A stretch of 51,956 nucleotides of DNA from UBA1205 sp045534635 (GTDB lineage: Bacteria > Bacteroidota > Bacteroidia > Bacteroidales > WCHB1-69): assembly GCA_045534635.1 (NCBI GenBank), contig JAZSKB010000037.1:1-51956 (forward strand). Direction: 5' to 3'. The notes beneath the pieces are model-generated. The model had not been told where the DNA came from and ran no database searches. It saw nothing but the letters and a program-made list of their open reading frames with translations. A program made the position numbers and the translations under genes. Shown piece by piece: positions 40,411 through 51,914 of the stretch (position 1 is its first letter; each line of letters starts with the position of its first letter).

Positions 40411-43400
40411 TTATCTTTTTATAGTCATTTTCTTTGTTATACGGTGTCCATAAAAATCTATTGTATAAAAATAGATACCTGTTGCAAGATTTGTAATATC
40501 AATTGTTATGGAATGTTTTCCTGCGGTAGTATAAAAATGCTTTGTATAAACAATTTGTCCTATTGTAGAAGCAATCGTAAACACAATATTTCCTTCTTTT
40601 GGAACATTGTAATCAATTTTTGTTTTCTCATTTGTTGGATTTGGAATATTTTGTTCCATAGTAAAAATATCATTTTTCAACTCAATCACTTCTAACTCAA
40701 TACATTTTGTGATTTTCAAAGTGTCATTTATTGTGTTAGCATCTCTTTTATCTACAAAAGTTACTATCGAATAGTTATTTGCTTGAGGAACAACAAATGG
40801 ATGCGAAAATTGATAATTTATATTCTTTTGAGCAGGAATATTATCAATAGTTTCTTTCCAAGAAAAAATAGTATCATCAAGAACAAGCAAATGAGCAAAA
40901 ATATCAACAGCAAAAATATCTTCATTAGGATTATTGTTCATCAAATTTACAATTATTGATTTTTGAGTACCAATTGTTGAACATTTTTCGGTACTATCTG
41001 GAGAAACAAAAGCGAGAATTGCAATATCATTTTTATCAATACATTCAATAATACTATCTTTGTAATACATATTAGGATTACAAGAAGGAAAAACAATAGC
41101 TTCCACACTATAAATTTCATCATTTGGAACAATATACGATTTTGATGATGTGAAATCAATAGTTTCTCCAACAGAAAATATACCATATAAAGTATCTACC
41201 AATGATGTGTCTAACAATCCATTGACATTGTATATGTTAAGCGTGATAACAATGTTTTCAAAATCTAAATTTCCATTATTAAGAATAGATAATTTTTGAT
41301 TTATATATGTTCCAAAAGGTAAACAATTGTTTAAATTGATTCCGTTGGTAAATTGTTGCAATTTTACCATAATATTAGGATTTATGATTAAAGTATCTAC
41401 CAAAGAATCGTTAGTATTTATATTGTCTATTGGTTTAATAATTTGAATATCAAAACAATAAGTTCCTATTTCAAAATTAAAATTAGTGTCAAGCAAAACG
41501 AATAAACTATCCCAAGGCTCAACAATACCATTAGTTATATCAATATTGTAAGATGTTGATTTTGAGCCTGTAATATTTGCTATTAAAGAAGTAGGAGTTA
41601 CCGAGAAATCAACTTTTTTATTAGAAGTATTTTTTATAAAAATGCCAAATTCTTTTTGAGAAAAATTACAAGACGAAATATCATCAATTGCGATAGCACC
41701 AATAGCAATATCTTGTTCGGCAGTGATAAGAATTCTATCAATAAATTGTTCTCCGTTAAATATTAGTGAAGAGGCTCTCATCGATTCAAACAAAATGAAA
41801 ACACAAGAATGTCCGATAAAACTATCCAAAGGGAAAGAATAATGTTTCCAACCCATATCTGTTTCGTTATTTTTGAAAAGAGAAGTTAAAGTGTGATAAG
41901 TTTTTCCAGCATCGAAAGTAAGCCGAATATCCGTATAATCCATAATACTTGCATTGGTATCGTGCCAATACCAAAATTCAAGTTTGGGGTGTAAAGCATT
42001 TTTCAAATTGATTTGCTGAGTTAACAAACGACTCATGGCACCACGCGAACCATTGAAAGCAAGCAATCCATTTCCGTATTGAGGATTTACATTACCACTT
42101 GCAGTAGTATTTTTTATAATCCAACCATCAATAGAATTGTTTTCTGTACGACGTAAAATAGGGGAGTAATATTGTGAAAACATTTCATCAATAGGCAAAT
42201 TGATGTGTGGAGAAATATATTGTTTTTCAATAGTATCATCGTATGCTATTGCATCAATGGCTTCTATCCATATTTTTATATCGTAAATTCCTGATACTTT
42301 TATCGGTAAATCGTTTATTAAAGTAACATTAATTGTTTTTTTTGAAGATAAAATACCTTTATCTAAAGTGATAGTTTTGGTAATTTGAATAGGAGAATTT
42401 ATATTTAAATGTAAAGTAACATTGTTTGTAGAAAAATTATAATGTTCTGCACTCAAATTAGCCAATTTTACACTAATTGGCATATATTCAGGATTACAAA
42501 AATTGTTGTTATAATCAGGAAGGACGATTTCTGTTAATGCAAGATTATTTTCGGAATAAGATTCGTAAGGAGAAACAAGAACAATCTGAATATTGGGACG
42601 ATACAAAGATGTTGTTCCATTTCCGGAAGGGAAAGCGGTATTGCTTTCTGCATAAACACAACGAATTTGAGACGTGATATGATGAGCAAAATTGCTTAAA
42701 GGTTGCATTTCTCCTCCATGTTGATGATGCCAAATTACCAATAAGTTTTTTCCAGCAGGAAGTAAAAATGGTTGAAACAATTCTATTTCACACCAACCTT
42801 GTTCAAAAGGTAAACTTCCAAACCAAACTTGTTGCATATCGTGTACATCTATATATTTACCTGTTAAAACAGAATCATCGGTGATTAAAAAATAACAGGC
42901 TTGATTATCATAAGCAAAACCATCAGGATATAAATATTGCCATTTAATATGTGTAATTTGTCCTCCATTGCCATTGGCTTGAATTTCTTTTGCAAGATAC
43001 AATTGTTGGGACCAACTATAACCTTTGGTTGTACTCATCGGAGTAACATTTTTCGATAAAGAAGCATTTCCTATTTGAACAACACTACTATCTTGAGCAT
43101 AAAGCAAATAAGTACTATCAAAAAGAATGATAGAATTGCCCAATGTGTCATCAATTGTTGTTGAATAATATATTTTTGCACCATAATATTTTGGAGAAAC
43201 AGATGTAATCCAAATGTCGTTATCATAGGGTTCCATTGGTAAAATTTCTTGTGAAATAAGAACAGAATCCATATATGTAGTTACAGTCATTGTAGGTTGA
43301 TGAATTGTAGCCCCAGAACCTTCTGATATACGAGTAAAAACATCAAAAGACAACCCATACAAACATTTTGGAACTCTTGGAGAAACAAATTCTGCTAATG

Positions 43401-46400
43401 GTGTTACTGAAAAATCGGCAACAAGCGTGTCATTTTCTAATTTGTTATCACAACAATAATTATTTACACTATCTATCCAAACAGCTAAAGTAAATACAGT
43501 ATCGGGAATGATTAAAGTATCTATTACTAAATTGTTTTTTGAATAGATATTTAGAGGTGTATTTGTTGACCAATGGAAAGAAGATTGTTTTTGACCATTT
43601 AGTGACCATGAAATAGTAGCCGATGAAATATTGGTATTTCCTAAATTAATAATTTCAACTTCAAGCGGAATTTGTTGTTTGGCAATTAAAGAAGTAGGAA
43701 TATTTTTAAAGGATACAAGTGCCAAATCGAATGTTGAAGTTGTTTGCGAATAAGCTCCCATAATTGTACAACTATCTCTTAAGCAGTTGTTTATGTCTTT
43801 ATCTACAGTGTTTATACGAGGACAAAGATATGGCAATATTGTTTTAGGTTTTAATAAAGATTCTTCATATTGAGGAAGAATGCTAATAGAATTTGTATCA
43901 TTAGGTATCAATTGCTGCCAAGATGCCAATGAAACAATCTTTTTTGAAGCATACGCAATCGCATCGGGAGAATAGTAATTATTGTAAGCAAATTCTAAAT
44001 TGTACATACTAAATGTATCCAATAGGTAGATTGGATAGCCTGAAAATAAGTCTATAATATTGTTTTTTATTGCTATTTTGCATTCTGAAAGGGCATTTAT
44101 ACTAATTCCTCTATTGTCTCCCAATTCATTGATTTTTATTGTATTATGGAATATATCAGCATGAGTGAACCCCATATCAATACCAATGGCAGTAACATTA
44201 TTGTACAATTGAATGGTATTATTAATAATTTGAGTTTTGTATCTTTTTGAACCACAAAAACTTGCAGATATTCCGCACGGATAACCAATTGTTGAAATTC
44301 TTTGTTTTATCGAATTGGCAAAAATATTTGCATTTACAGAATCAATATTGATTGCAGTCCAATAAGCGTTTACATTATCTTTTCGACTCAATATATTATT
44401 ACAAATAACAGAAACAAAATCTGCACACTTTATACGAATAGCACTATTTGCCTGATTTACAAATGTATTGCTATCTATATACAAACTTGTTCGATAAATA
44501 GACGATAGTTTTCCTTCAAAACAAAAACCATAATACCCGCCATTTAAGAGTGAATTTTTTAAGAAAATACTATCTATCAGTCCATTATCATTTTCTTTAT
44601 AGATACAGGCTTTATTTGGAGAAGAAGTAGTTGTGTCGGAAAGGAGTTTACAATGATTAAAAACAATGTTTTTTGCTCCGTTTTGTATGGTAACAACGTA
44701 AGCATTTTGATTTTTGATAGTAATATTTTCAAATGTAATATTTTGATTATCATTGAGAATAATAGTATTTTGAGAAGATGTTAATTTGACTAATTCCGAA
44801 TTTTCACTTTCGGAAGTAATCAATAATGGCAATTGTTTTAAAGCAGATTTCCATTGTCCTAAATTCCAACTTCCTGAATAAGAACCATCTTTCAGTTTCA
44901 ACGTAATAGCATCTTTGGCACCACAAAGCAACAATTGATTTTCAAAATCTTCTTTATCAATAAAATCCGCATTATTTCCTATAGTATATATTCCAGAAAG
45001 CATGCTATCGCAGACAAAAAATTCACATTGTATAGTATCATTGAGTGGATTATCATCAAAAAACTGATTATTGGTGTTGATTAAATACACTTTTAATTGA
45101 TTTTTTCCAGCGATAGGATAAAATTCTGGTAAGATAATTGTTTCAGTTGACAAAAAAGGAATAGTCTGATTTATAGTATCTTGCAATATTGTTACACCAT
45201 TTAATTCCATTTGATATATCAAAGTATCAATATTATTTTGTCCTATATTTTTTACTGTTAAAACAGCTTTTGACGTATTTCCTGCAATAGTATTTTGAAC
45301 TTCAAGATTCTGTAAAGCCAAATCTGAAGAAAGTATAGAAAAAGTATATGCTCCTTTATTTGTAACAATATTTCTATTATTTCCCTGAATATCAGTTAAA
45401 ACACTATCATTTCGAGGACAAAGTAACAAAACAGTATCAGGTAATACAAGACTATACTCAGGATTTTCAAAATATGGATTTTCATTTGTAGAATTTGCAT
45501 TTTGATATTTTTGCATTTCCTTCAAAGATGTTTTTTCAGATTGAATAAAACCAAGATATTTGCTATTGGTGAAATAATTGTTATAATCTATTTTACCATA
45601 AACATTATTGGTATCGTCAATATAAAGAGCATAGGCAATTTCTTTTCCTTGAACCATTATATTATTGTATTCAATATCACAAAAGGCTTTGTTGTTGCTA
45701 CCTCGTACATATATTCCTCTTGCTAAATTATTATTACTTTTTGAGAAAATAGAATTGTTGTACACATAATAATGAGGAGAATTGTTCAAATTAATTCCGT
45801 AAACTGAATAATTAGAACTTGTCGATTGAGCAATAATTTCATTATTTGCCAACAAACCAGCCGTTGAAGCACCATAAGCATTAAGATTATGAAAATTTGT
45901 TAAGTTGATTCCCATTACTTCAGCGGTTCCAACTATATTGATTCGATTACCAATAATTTGTCGTGGTGACTGAAAATTTGACAAAAATATTCCTAAAAAA
46001 GCAGCACTATTGCTTCTTGAGGTTATTGTATTGTAATTTATACAACGAAAATAGGCATAATAATCACTATAAATAGCACTGTAATATGCATTTGTAAAAC
46101 GATTACCTATTATAGTTATTCCATTACTATCGCTCATATTTTGGGCAGATTGTTGTGCATAAGTAAAATAAAGATTGTAATATCCTCCATTGATAAGATT
46201 ATTTGAAAAAGTGATATTTTTTATCAATGTTTTGTCTATGTCTGACCCCGTGTATTCTATTGTTTTAGCTCTTCGGTTTATAGTTTTTACATTCCCAAGA
46301 AATTCGCACGAATCAAAAGTAATATTAGAACAATTTCCTTCAAAACGAATGACAACATCTTTGGTTCCATTCCCAAAAATTATATTCTTAAACATTACAT

Positions 46401-49400
46401 TTTCAATGTTTTGCAATAGTACAACAGGAGCAGTTTCCGATAATATTACCGCTTTATTGTTGTCATAGTTTGTTATTGTCAATAAAGTATTTGAAGTATT
46501 AGTACTAAAATTAGTAAATAAATTTTCATGAACATATTGTGTGTCCATAAGAGCAAAATAGAGATGTTGTCCTATTCCACAAGCGACTGCTTTTTCCAGA
46601 GCAATAGTTAAATTAGCAAAATCTCCACCAGCACCAATCGTATAATAACCATTTAAAATACTATCACAACTATAAATATTAGCAACAATAGTATCCAAAT
46701 CTGGATAAATATCACCAACTCCATTTGGTAATGAAGTAAATACTTTTATATTATAAATATCTGAATATGATGTAATTGTTGTTAAAGTAATCGTATCTGA
46801 TGCAAATTGAATCAAATTTCCTGTCCATTGATAAACAGGAAGTTCTAATTCATTTATTTTGCAATGTATTGATAAGGAAGTTAGTGGGTTTAATCCATTA
46901 TTAACAATTACAATTTTAATAGGAACATTATCTCCTTTAGGATAGCCATTTAATAAATTTACAAATTGTTCTGGATAAGCATCATGTTGACGATTCCAAT
47001 AATGATAAGCTCCCATTGAAGTAATACTATCTCTTTTTTGTCCTAAAATATCTTTAGGGATTTGTTTTAATGATTTGACAGACAATCCAATACTGTCTTT
47101 AAGAATGAGATTATCTTTGGAAATAAAGTGAGGAATAATATTTACAGAATGGCTATCTGTTGTGATAACTTTTTGCCAATCTATTATAGTTTTTCGAGCT
47201 CCACTGGAATAACCAACATAAGAACTACCAACTAAATTGTTGGCATCAATATCATCGTTGTTTATTGAAAAAGGATTATTCAAATAAATGGGATAAGCGG
47301 ATTTTCCTTGTGTAACAATAATATTATTTTTTACTCTCCGCAAAGAGCCTGTTCCTAAATAAATACCTCTTCCTAATTCTCCAACAACACGTATAGTGTT
47401 GTGAAATATTTCTGCTCTAAAATTCAATAAATGTATTCCTGCTTGTGCATTTGGTGTTTGTATATCAATGATATTGTTGGCAATCAAAGCATTCCAATTT
47501 CCTATGTTAATTGTATTTCCATAAATACCGTATGGATAAATAATATCTGCCGAACGTTGTATAATACAATTAGATAATATGTTAACATTAACGCATTGTA
47601 CCCATATCGCATACCAATATTCGGAAGGCATTTTTTTTCTGCTATATATTTTATTGTTAGTCAAAGAAATAGAATCTCCATAATAAAGATACATTCCATA
47701 TTCATATTGATTTTCAAAAATATTGCTATCTATTACAATATTTGTTCCAAATGCAGATGTACTTGTGCCAACATAAAAATAAAGACCTCGAAAACCTCCA
47801 TAGATATGATTATTAATAATATAGATATTGTTGCAAATACCTGTGTTGTTATCTTTGTAAATAGGAACAGAAGTTAAACTATTTGTTTCATCGGATAAAA
47901 TAATACAATTTCTTATTACAATATTGTTACAACTTGATGTAAATTGTATTCCATAAGTTGCATTTGTTGCATCTATTGTAAGATTTTCAATAACAACATT
48001 ATCGGTTTTTCCTAAGTAAATTACACTGCCTGCACTTCCTATTACAACATCTGTTTTGTTTTTGTTTAAAGAATTGATAGTCAATGTATAACCATTGGAA
48101 TGTAAATTTATATCTTGCAAATCACAGGATTCTATATAAGTTCCTGATTGTAAAGATAATACAACGTCTGCACCCATACCACAGACTTTTATTTTTTCTA
48201 TTGCTAAACTTAAAGAAGGAAAATCTCCAGTATCTCCAATAGTATAGTTTCCTTGTAATCCATTTGGGAAACATTTCCACAACATTCCAACAAGAGTATC
48301 ATTATCAGGATAATTATCGTTTATTGCCGCAACAATAATTTTAAAATTAATATTTCCAAAGGTTGAAGCAAAATGACCTAAACAAATAGTATCACTTTCT
48401 CCTGCCAATAATTGTCGGTGCAAACAGATATGTTGAGCGGTATCGGAATTGATTTGCCAAATAATATCAAAACTATCCAAAGGAAGAATTCCAGCATTGA
48501 TAACAACAACCGATAAACTATCAGTGGCTTGTAATATTAAATCATGTTGGAATCCTATCAAAGAACTAATCATAGCATCTGTTTCTTGAGGAGCAATACC
48601 TCGATAAGCACCTCTTCCTGTGATACCGCCACGTTTTTCTCCGCAAATATCTGTTGTTGCTAAGGTGGATAGTTGTATATTGTTTGTGCTATAATCTATC
48701 CACTGTAAATTTTCTGTAGCATTGATATATTGAGGAACAATACTTACCGTTGTATGGTCATTTCCAAATAATTGTCGTAATGTTGTAATATCATAAATGG
48801 CACGTCCGACATAAGCCAATGCTGTTGTACTATAAAAATTGTTTCCTATACAACGTAAACGATTCATATAATTTGTTGAGGTAAATAATATAGGATACCC
48901 TTGATTTAAAACAACATCATTGTTTTGTATTGTTAATTGATTGGAACTGTGAGATAAAACATAAATACCATTTCCGCTACCGGTAGAAGTTACGTGGATA
49001 GAATTGTGAACAATATCGGCAGAAGAATATCCTACATACAATCCATAGAAATTTTGTGTTGTAAAAACTGAAATTTCGTTGTTTGCTATCAAATCATTGG
49101 TAGAATCTCCATGATTATGATAATAAAGAGAAATTCCACAAGATGAAATAATTGTATTAGACCTTTGCCATATTTTATTTCCTATAATAGTTCCTTCAGC
49201 GTAATATGAGCGTATTCCATAAAAAGAATTATTTGTAAATGCAACACGACTTCGGATTATATTTGCTTCAATTTTTGCTTCTCCACAATAATTGTAAATG
49301 CCATAAAAATACGAATTTTCAATTATATTGCTATCTATAAGCAAGTTAGTACTTTTTTGAGTAGTGTTCATTCCTTGTAGAATGATTCCAAAATAGCCAC

Positions 49401-51684
49401 CAGTCATATAATTGTTTCTAATGCGGATATTATTCAAAAAACCTGTTCCTGCATTTTGTCCAAAAGGTGCTTCAGAAACAGAAGAGGTTGTATCTAATAA
49501 GATATTACAATGACTGATTTCTATATTGTCACAATTCCCTGCAAAAATAAATCCAGAGGCTGTGTCTCGTAAAAATGTTATGTAATTGATAGTAAGATTT
49601 CGAGTATTTCCAATAACATTTGGTTGTTCCGCATAAACAATTACACTATCTTTATTTTTTTTCAAAGAAGTAATGGTCAATGAATATTGTCCTAATATAT
49701 CGCTTATATTAGAAAAATCCCAATGTTGATGATAATTTCCTGAAGGTAACAAAAATCTTACATCACTATTGACACCGCACAATTTAAGAACTTGCAATGC
49801 TTCTGAAACTGTTTTAAATCTATCATTGCCAATGATATAATCTCCAGACAATGGCGTTGCACAATTATAAACAATTTTTTCAATAGTATCATCGTAGGTT
49901 ATTTTGTCCACAAAACCATTAGGAAGACTTACCCAAATAACTAAAGTATCAAATTTATTGGGAGAAGGAGAATAGGAACCTATTGTTATTTGTTTTTGAA
50001 AATCCCATTCCAAAGCCGTATCTAATACAACGACATATTCGGGTTGTGATACACCATTGAGTGTCCAATTTATAGTACAAGAATCTAAACGATGGCTACC
50101 TTTATTGCGAATAGTAACAGTTACAGGTAATTTTATATTGTAATTTTCATTTGATAGTAAAGGGGTATCAATACTTTGTAAAGTTACAGAATAATTTGGT
50201 AAAGATGTTTTTTGAAATTTTAATCGCAAATTTGGTAAATTGTATGAAGAATAACTTCCCGAATTGTAAGGGAAAGCATTATCTGCCATTTCGTACACAC
50301 ATCGTACGGAGGATGTTGAACTATAATAAAATTGATGTTCATTATTTGAGTTAGCATGTTTATTGTGCCATATTATCAATAAATTTTTATTTGGAGGCAA
50401 ATAAAAAGGTTGTTTAAATGTAATATCGCACCAGCCTTGTTGTAGATGCAAGGTTCCAGACCATACTTGTTGTGCTCCAATAGCACTTGGGTCGGTATAA
50501 TTTATTGTTAACACATCTTCATCGACAGCGGCTAAATAACATATTTGATTGGTATAATTATCTGGTGCAGAAGTATTACATTCCCATGCTAAATTGGTGA
50601 TTACTCCTCCTTGATTAGTTTTGTTGATTTCTTTCGACAAATATAATTGTTTTGACCAACTATAGTTGTAATAAGTTACTATTGGAGCAGAATTAAATAA
50701 TGTTTTTTTATCTCCAATAACAACCTCTTCAGTAATAAAATTATTTTGACAATCGCTAATCACATACGAAGATGTTGCTGTAGCATAATTATTTAATGAA
50801 TCTTCTGCTATTATAATATAATGTACAAGAGAATTTTTGATAAATTGCGGTAACGTTGCTTGCCATAAACTATCGCCTTCAAAGGCAATCATAGGAAGTG
50901 TATCGGTAGTAATAGAATTATTAATATGTTGATTATAAATAAAATATGTTTGTTTAAGAGGTGCTGCTGTTTGTGAAGTTATTTTAGCATAAATTGTATA
51001 GGGGCCTGTATTACAAAGAGTGTCTTTTATCAATGGGTGTAAAAATTCAATTTTTGGAGGCTTAATTTCTTGATTTGCTGCAACAAATTGAACATTATCA
51101 ATAAGCCAGCCATAAGCAATATTACTTCCAAGAACATTTTTCTTTTTTATAATAAATCTAAATTGTGCTTTGTCGTAAGAAACATAATTACTCAAATCGA
51201 AACATTCTTGTTTCCACCAATTTTCTTCTGGCAAAATGGTACTATCTTCGCTTTTCCATTCTTCATAACTATCTGAATTAAATCCTCTTGTATTGTAATT
51301 TTTTGCATTTCCTTCGTAAGAAGCAAAAGGTAAAGGTTTCCATTGCCCGGCTTGTCCCAATAAATCGATACGAAATTCTATCCTAACTTCATCGGAAGGA
51401 GAAACTTTGCAAATATGATAAAAACGTAATAAAACATTTGAATAATTGGTAAAATCATAAATAGGAGTAGTTAAAACTATGGAATCTCCATTGTAATGAG
51501 GAACACTTCCCCAAATAGCACTTTTTCCTGCGAAAGAATAGTCTTTTGTTATTCTCCACATATTGGTAGAGGAAAAAGTATGAGATTTATTCTCAAAGAA
51601 TTCTTGTGCAACTATCACGTTTTGAGAATGTAGTGTTGAAGTTATTATCAACAAGATACCCAGTAACCATTTATTTATATTCAT
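40411..51684 (-). CDS. Giant modular beta-helix surface protein with T9SS tail
   Basis: A 3757-residue secreted protein. Signal peptide MNINKWLLGILLIITSTLHSQ. A jelly-roll/MAM-like domain follows (about 25-205), then a module beginning YSWSKQLYLSKEI (about 340-490). Four long right-handed beta-helix modules start near residues 613, 1145, 1679 and 2230, each opening with a G-Y-x-I-G...DF...A...CG pattern (GNYTIGDTGDF, GYYTIGAGGDF, GIYTIGNNADF) and closing with D-I-x-G-x-x-R...GAY. CARDB-like domains lie between them. Near 2890 the YSWSQQLYLAKEI module reappears, and a second jelly-roll domain follows near 3170. The last 85 residues (FTMEQNIPNPTNEKTKIDY to MTIKR) form a type A T9SS signal. It is probably a surface fibre or glycan-binding adhesin. 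No catalytic residues are assigned. Confidence 0.88.
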   Translation of the reverse strand: MNINKWLLGILLIITSTLHSQNVIVAQEFFENKSHTFSSTNMWRITKDYSFAGKSAIWGSVPHYNGDSIVLTTPIYDFTNYSNVLLRFYHICKVSPSDEVRIEFRIDLLGQAGQWKPLPFASYEGNAKNYNTRGFNSDSYEEWKSEDSTILPEENWWKQECFDLSNYVSYDKAQFRFIIKKKNVLGSNIAYGWLIDNVQFVAANQEIKPPKIEFLHPLIKDTLCNTGPYTIYAKITSQTAAPLKQTYFIYNQHINNSITTDTLPMIAFEGDSLWQATLPQFIKNSLVHYIIIAEDSLNNYATATSSYVISDCQNNFITEEVVIGDKKTLFNSAPIVTYYNYSWSKQLYLSKEINKTNQGGVITNLAWECNTSAPDNYTNQICYLAAVDEDVLTINYTDPSAIGAQQVWSGTLHLQQGWCDITFKQPFYLPPNKNLLIIWHNKHANSNNEHQFYYSSTSSVRCVYEMADNAFPYNSGSYSSYNLPNLRLKFQKTSLPNYSVTLQSIDTPLLSNENYNIKLPVTVTIRNKGSHRLDSCTINWTLNGVSQPEYVVVLDTALEWDFQKQITIGSYSPSPNKFDTLVIWVSLPNGFVDKITYDDTIEKIVYNCATPLSGDYIIGNDRFKTVSEALQVLKLCGVNSDVRFLLPSGNYHQHWDFSNISDILGQYSLTITSLKKNKDSVIVYAEQPNVIGNTRNLTINYITFLRDTASGFIFAGNCDNIEISHCNILLDTTSSVSEAPFGQNAGTGFLNNIRIRNNYMTGGYFGIILQGMNTTQKSTNLLIDSNIIENSYFYGIYNYCGEAKIEANIIRSRVAFTNNSFYGIRSYYAEGTIIGNKIWQRSNTIISSCGISLYYHNHGDSTNDLIANNEISVFTTQNFYGLYVGYSSADIVHNSIHVTSTGSGNGIYVLSHSSNQLTIQNNDVVLNQGYPILFTSTNYMNRLRCIGNNFYSTTALAYVGRAIYDITTLRQLFGNDHTTVSIVPQYINATENLQWIDYSTNNIQLSTLATTDICGEKRGGITGRGAYRGIAPQETDAMISSLIGFQHDLILQATDSLSVVVINAGILPLDSFDIIWQINSDTAQHICLHRQLLAGESDTICLGHFASTFGNINFKIIVAAINDNYPDNDTLVGMLWKCFPNGLQGNYTIGDTGDFPSLSLAIEKIKVCGMGADVVLSLQSGTYIESCDLQDINLHSNGYTLTINSLNKNKTDVVIGSAGSVIYLGKTDNVVIENLTIDATNATYGIQFTSSCNNIVIRNCIILSDETNSLTSVPIYKDNNTGICNNIYIINNHIYGGFRGLYFYVGTSTSAFGTNIVIDSNIFENQYEYGMYLYYGDSISLTNNKIYSRKKMPSEYWYAIWVQCVNVNILSNCIIQRSADIIYPYGIYGNTINIGNWNALIANNIIDIQTPNAQAGIHLLNFRAEIFHNTIRVVGELGRGIYLGTGSLRRVKNNIIVTQGKSAYPIYLNNPFSINNDDIDANNLVGSSYVGYSSGARKTIIDWQKVITTDSHSVNIIPHFISKDNLILKDSIGLSVKSLKQIPKDILGQKRDSITSMGAYHYWNRQHDAYPEQFVNLLNGYPKGDNVPIKIVIVNNGLNPLTSLSIHCKINELELPVYQWTGNLIQFASDTITLTTITSYSDIYNIKVFTSLPNGVGDIYPDLDTIVANIYSCDSILNGYYTIGAGGDFANLTIALEKAVACGIGQHLYFALMDTQYVHENLFTNFSTNTSNTLLTITNYDNNKAVILSETAPVVLLQNIENVMFKNIIFGNGTKDVVIRFEGNCSNITFDSCEFLGNVKTINRRAKTIEYTGSDIDKTLIKNITFSNNLINGGYYNLYFTYAQQSAQNMSDSNGITIIGNRFTNAYYSAIYSDYYAYFRCINYNTITSRSNSAAFLGIFLSNFQSPRQIIGNRINIVGTAEVMGINLTNFHNLNAYGASTAGLLANNEIIAQSTSSNYSVYGINLNNSPHYYVYNNSIFSKSNNNLARGIYVRGSNNKAFCDIEYNNIMVQGKEIAYALYIDDTNNVYGKIDYNNYFTNSKYLGFIQSEKTSLKEMQKYQNANSTNENPYFENPEYSLVLPDTVLLLCPRNDSVLTDIQGNNRNIVTNKGAYTFSILSSDLALQNLEVQNTIAGNTSKAVLTVKNIGQNNIDTLIYQMELNGVTILQDTINQTIPFLSTETIILPEFYPIAGKNQLKVYLINTNNQFFDDNPLNDTIQCEFFVCDSMLSGIYTIGNNADFIDKEDFENQLLLCGAKDAITLKLKDGSYSGSWNLGQWKSALKQLPLLITSESENSELVKLTSSQNTIILNDNQNITFENITIKNQNAYVVTIQNGAKNIVFNHCKLLSDTTTSSPNKACIYKENDNGLIDSIFLKNSLLNGGYYGFCFEGKLSSIYRTSLYIDSNTFVNQANSAIRIKCADFVSVICNNILSRKDNVNAYWTAINIDSVNANIFANSIKQRISTIGYPCGISASFCGSKRYKTQIINNTIQLYNNVTAIGIDMGFTHADIFHNTIKINELGDNRGISINALSECKIAIKNNIIDLFSGYPIYLLDTFSMYNLEFAYNNYYSPDAIAYASKKIVSLASWQQLIPNDTNSISILPQYEESLLKPKTILPYLCPRINTVDKDINNCLRDSCTIMGAYSQTTSTFDLALVSFKNIPTSLIAKQQIPLEVEIINLGNTNISSATISWSLNGQKQSSFHWSTNTPLNIYSKNNLVIDTLIIPDTVFTLAVWIDSVNNYCCDNKLENDTLVADFSVTPLAEFVSPRVPKCLYGLSFDVFTRISEGSGATIHQPTMTVTTYMDSVLISQEILPMEPYDNDIWITSVSPKYYGAKIYYSTTIDDTLGNSIILFDSTYLLYAQDSSVVQIGNASLSKNVTPMSTTKGYSWSQQLYLAKEIQANGNGGQITHIKWQYLYPDGFAYDNQACYFLITDDSVLTGKYIDVHDMQQVWFGSLPFEQGWCEIELFQPFLLPAGKNLLVIWHHQHGGEMQPLSNFAHHITSQIRCVYAESNTAFPSGNGTTSLYRPNIQIVLVSPYESYSENNLALTEIVLPDYNNNFCNPEYMPISVKLANLSAEHYNFSTNNVTLHLNINSPIQITKTITLDKGILSSKKTINVTLINDLPIKVSGIYDIKIWIEAIDAIAYDDTIEKQYISPHINLPIDEMFSQYYSPILRRTENNSIDGWIIKNTTASGNVNPQYGNGLLAFNGSRGAMSRLLTQQINLKNALHPKLEFWYWHDTNASIMDYTDIRLTFDAGKTYHTLTSLFKNNETDMGWKHYSFPLDSFIGHSCVFILFESMRASSLIFNGEQFIDRILITAEQDIAIGAIAIDDISSCNFSQKEFGIFIKNTSNKKVDFSVTPTSLIANITGSKSTSYNIDITNGIVEPWDSLFVLLDTNFNFEIGTYCFDIQIIKPIDNINTNDSLVDTLIINPNIMVKLQQFTNGINLNNCLPFGTYINQKLSILNNGNLDFENIVITLNIYNVNGLLDTSLVDTLYGIFSVGETIDFTSSKSYIVPNDEIYSVEAIVFPSCNPNMYYKDSIIECIDKNDIAILAFVSPDSTEKCSTIGTQKSIIVNLMNNNPNEDIFAVDIFAHLLVLDDTIFSWKETIDNIPAQKNINYQFSHPFVVPQANNYSIVTFVDKRDANTINDTLKITKCIELEVIELKNDIFTMEQNIPNPTNEKTKIDYNVPKEGNIVFTIASTIGQIVYTKHFYTTAGKHSITIDITNLATGIYFYTIDFYGHRITKKMTIKR

Positions 51685-51713
51685 TATATAAGAGCAATTT
51701 TAAATTCATTTTG

Positions 51714-51721
51714 CAAAAGTA
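51714..51721 (-). promoter_or_regulatory. -7 box for giant beta-helix gene
   Basis: The minus strand reads TACTTTTG, matching TAnnTTTG, 29 bases before the start at 51684. It is divergent from the box at 51805. Confidence 0.75.
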
Positions 51722-51804
51722 CAATTTTTTTTTTAAAACAATATCTTTGATAAAAAAAAATATAATTTTTTTCTTAAAAAACTTTCTAATAAAAAAAAAT
51801 ATGT

Positions 51805-51812
51805 TATTTTTG
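51805..51812 (+). promoter_or_regulatory. -7 box for right-edge gene
   Basis: TATTTTTG matches TAnnTTTG. The leader to the ATG at 51915 is about 100 bases with no evident structure. Confidence 0.65.
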
Positions 51813-51914
51813 CGGAAAATTTGGGAGGAAGCCGAAAATTCCAAAAAAGTTAAGAGAGTAGGTGTGAAAGTTATAACGTTGAATTTAAAATTTGTTAAAT
51901 TAAAAAATTAAATT

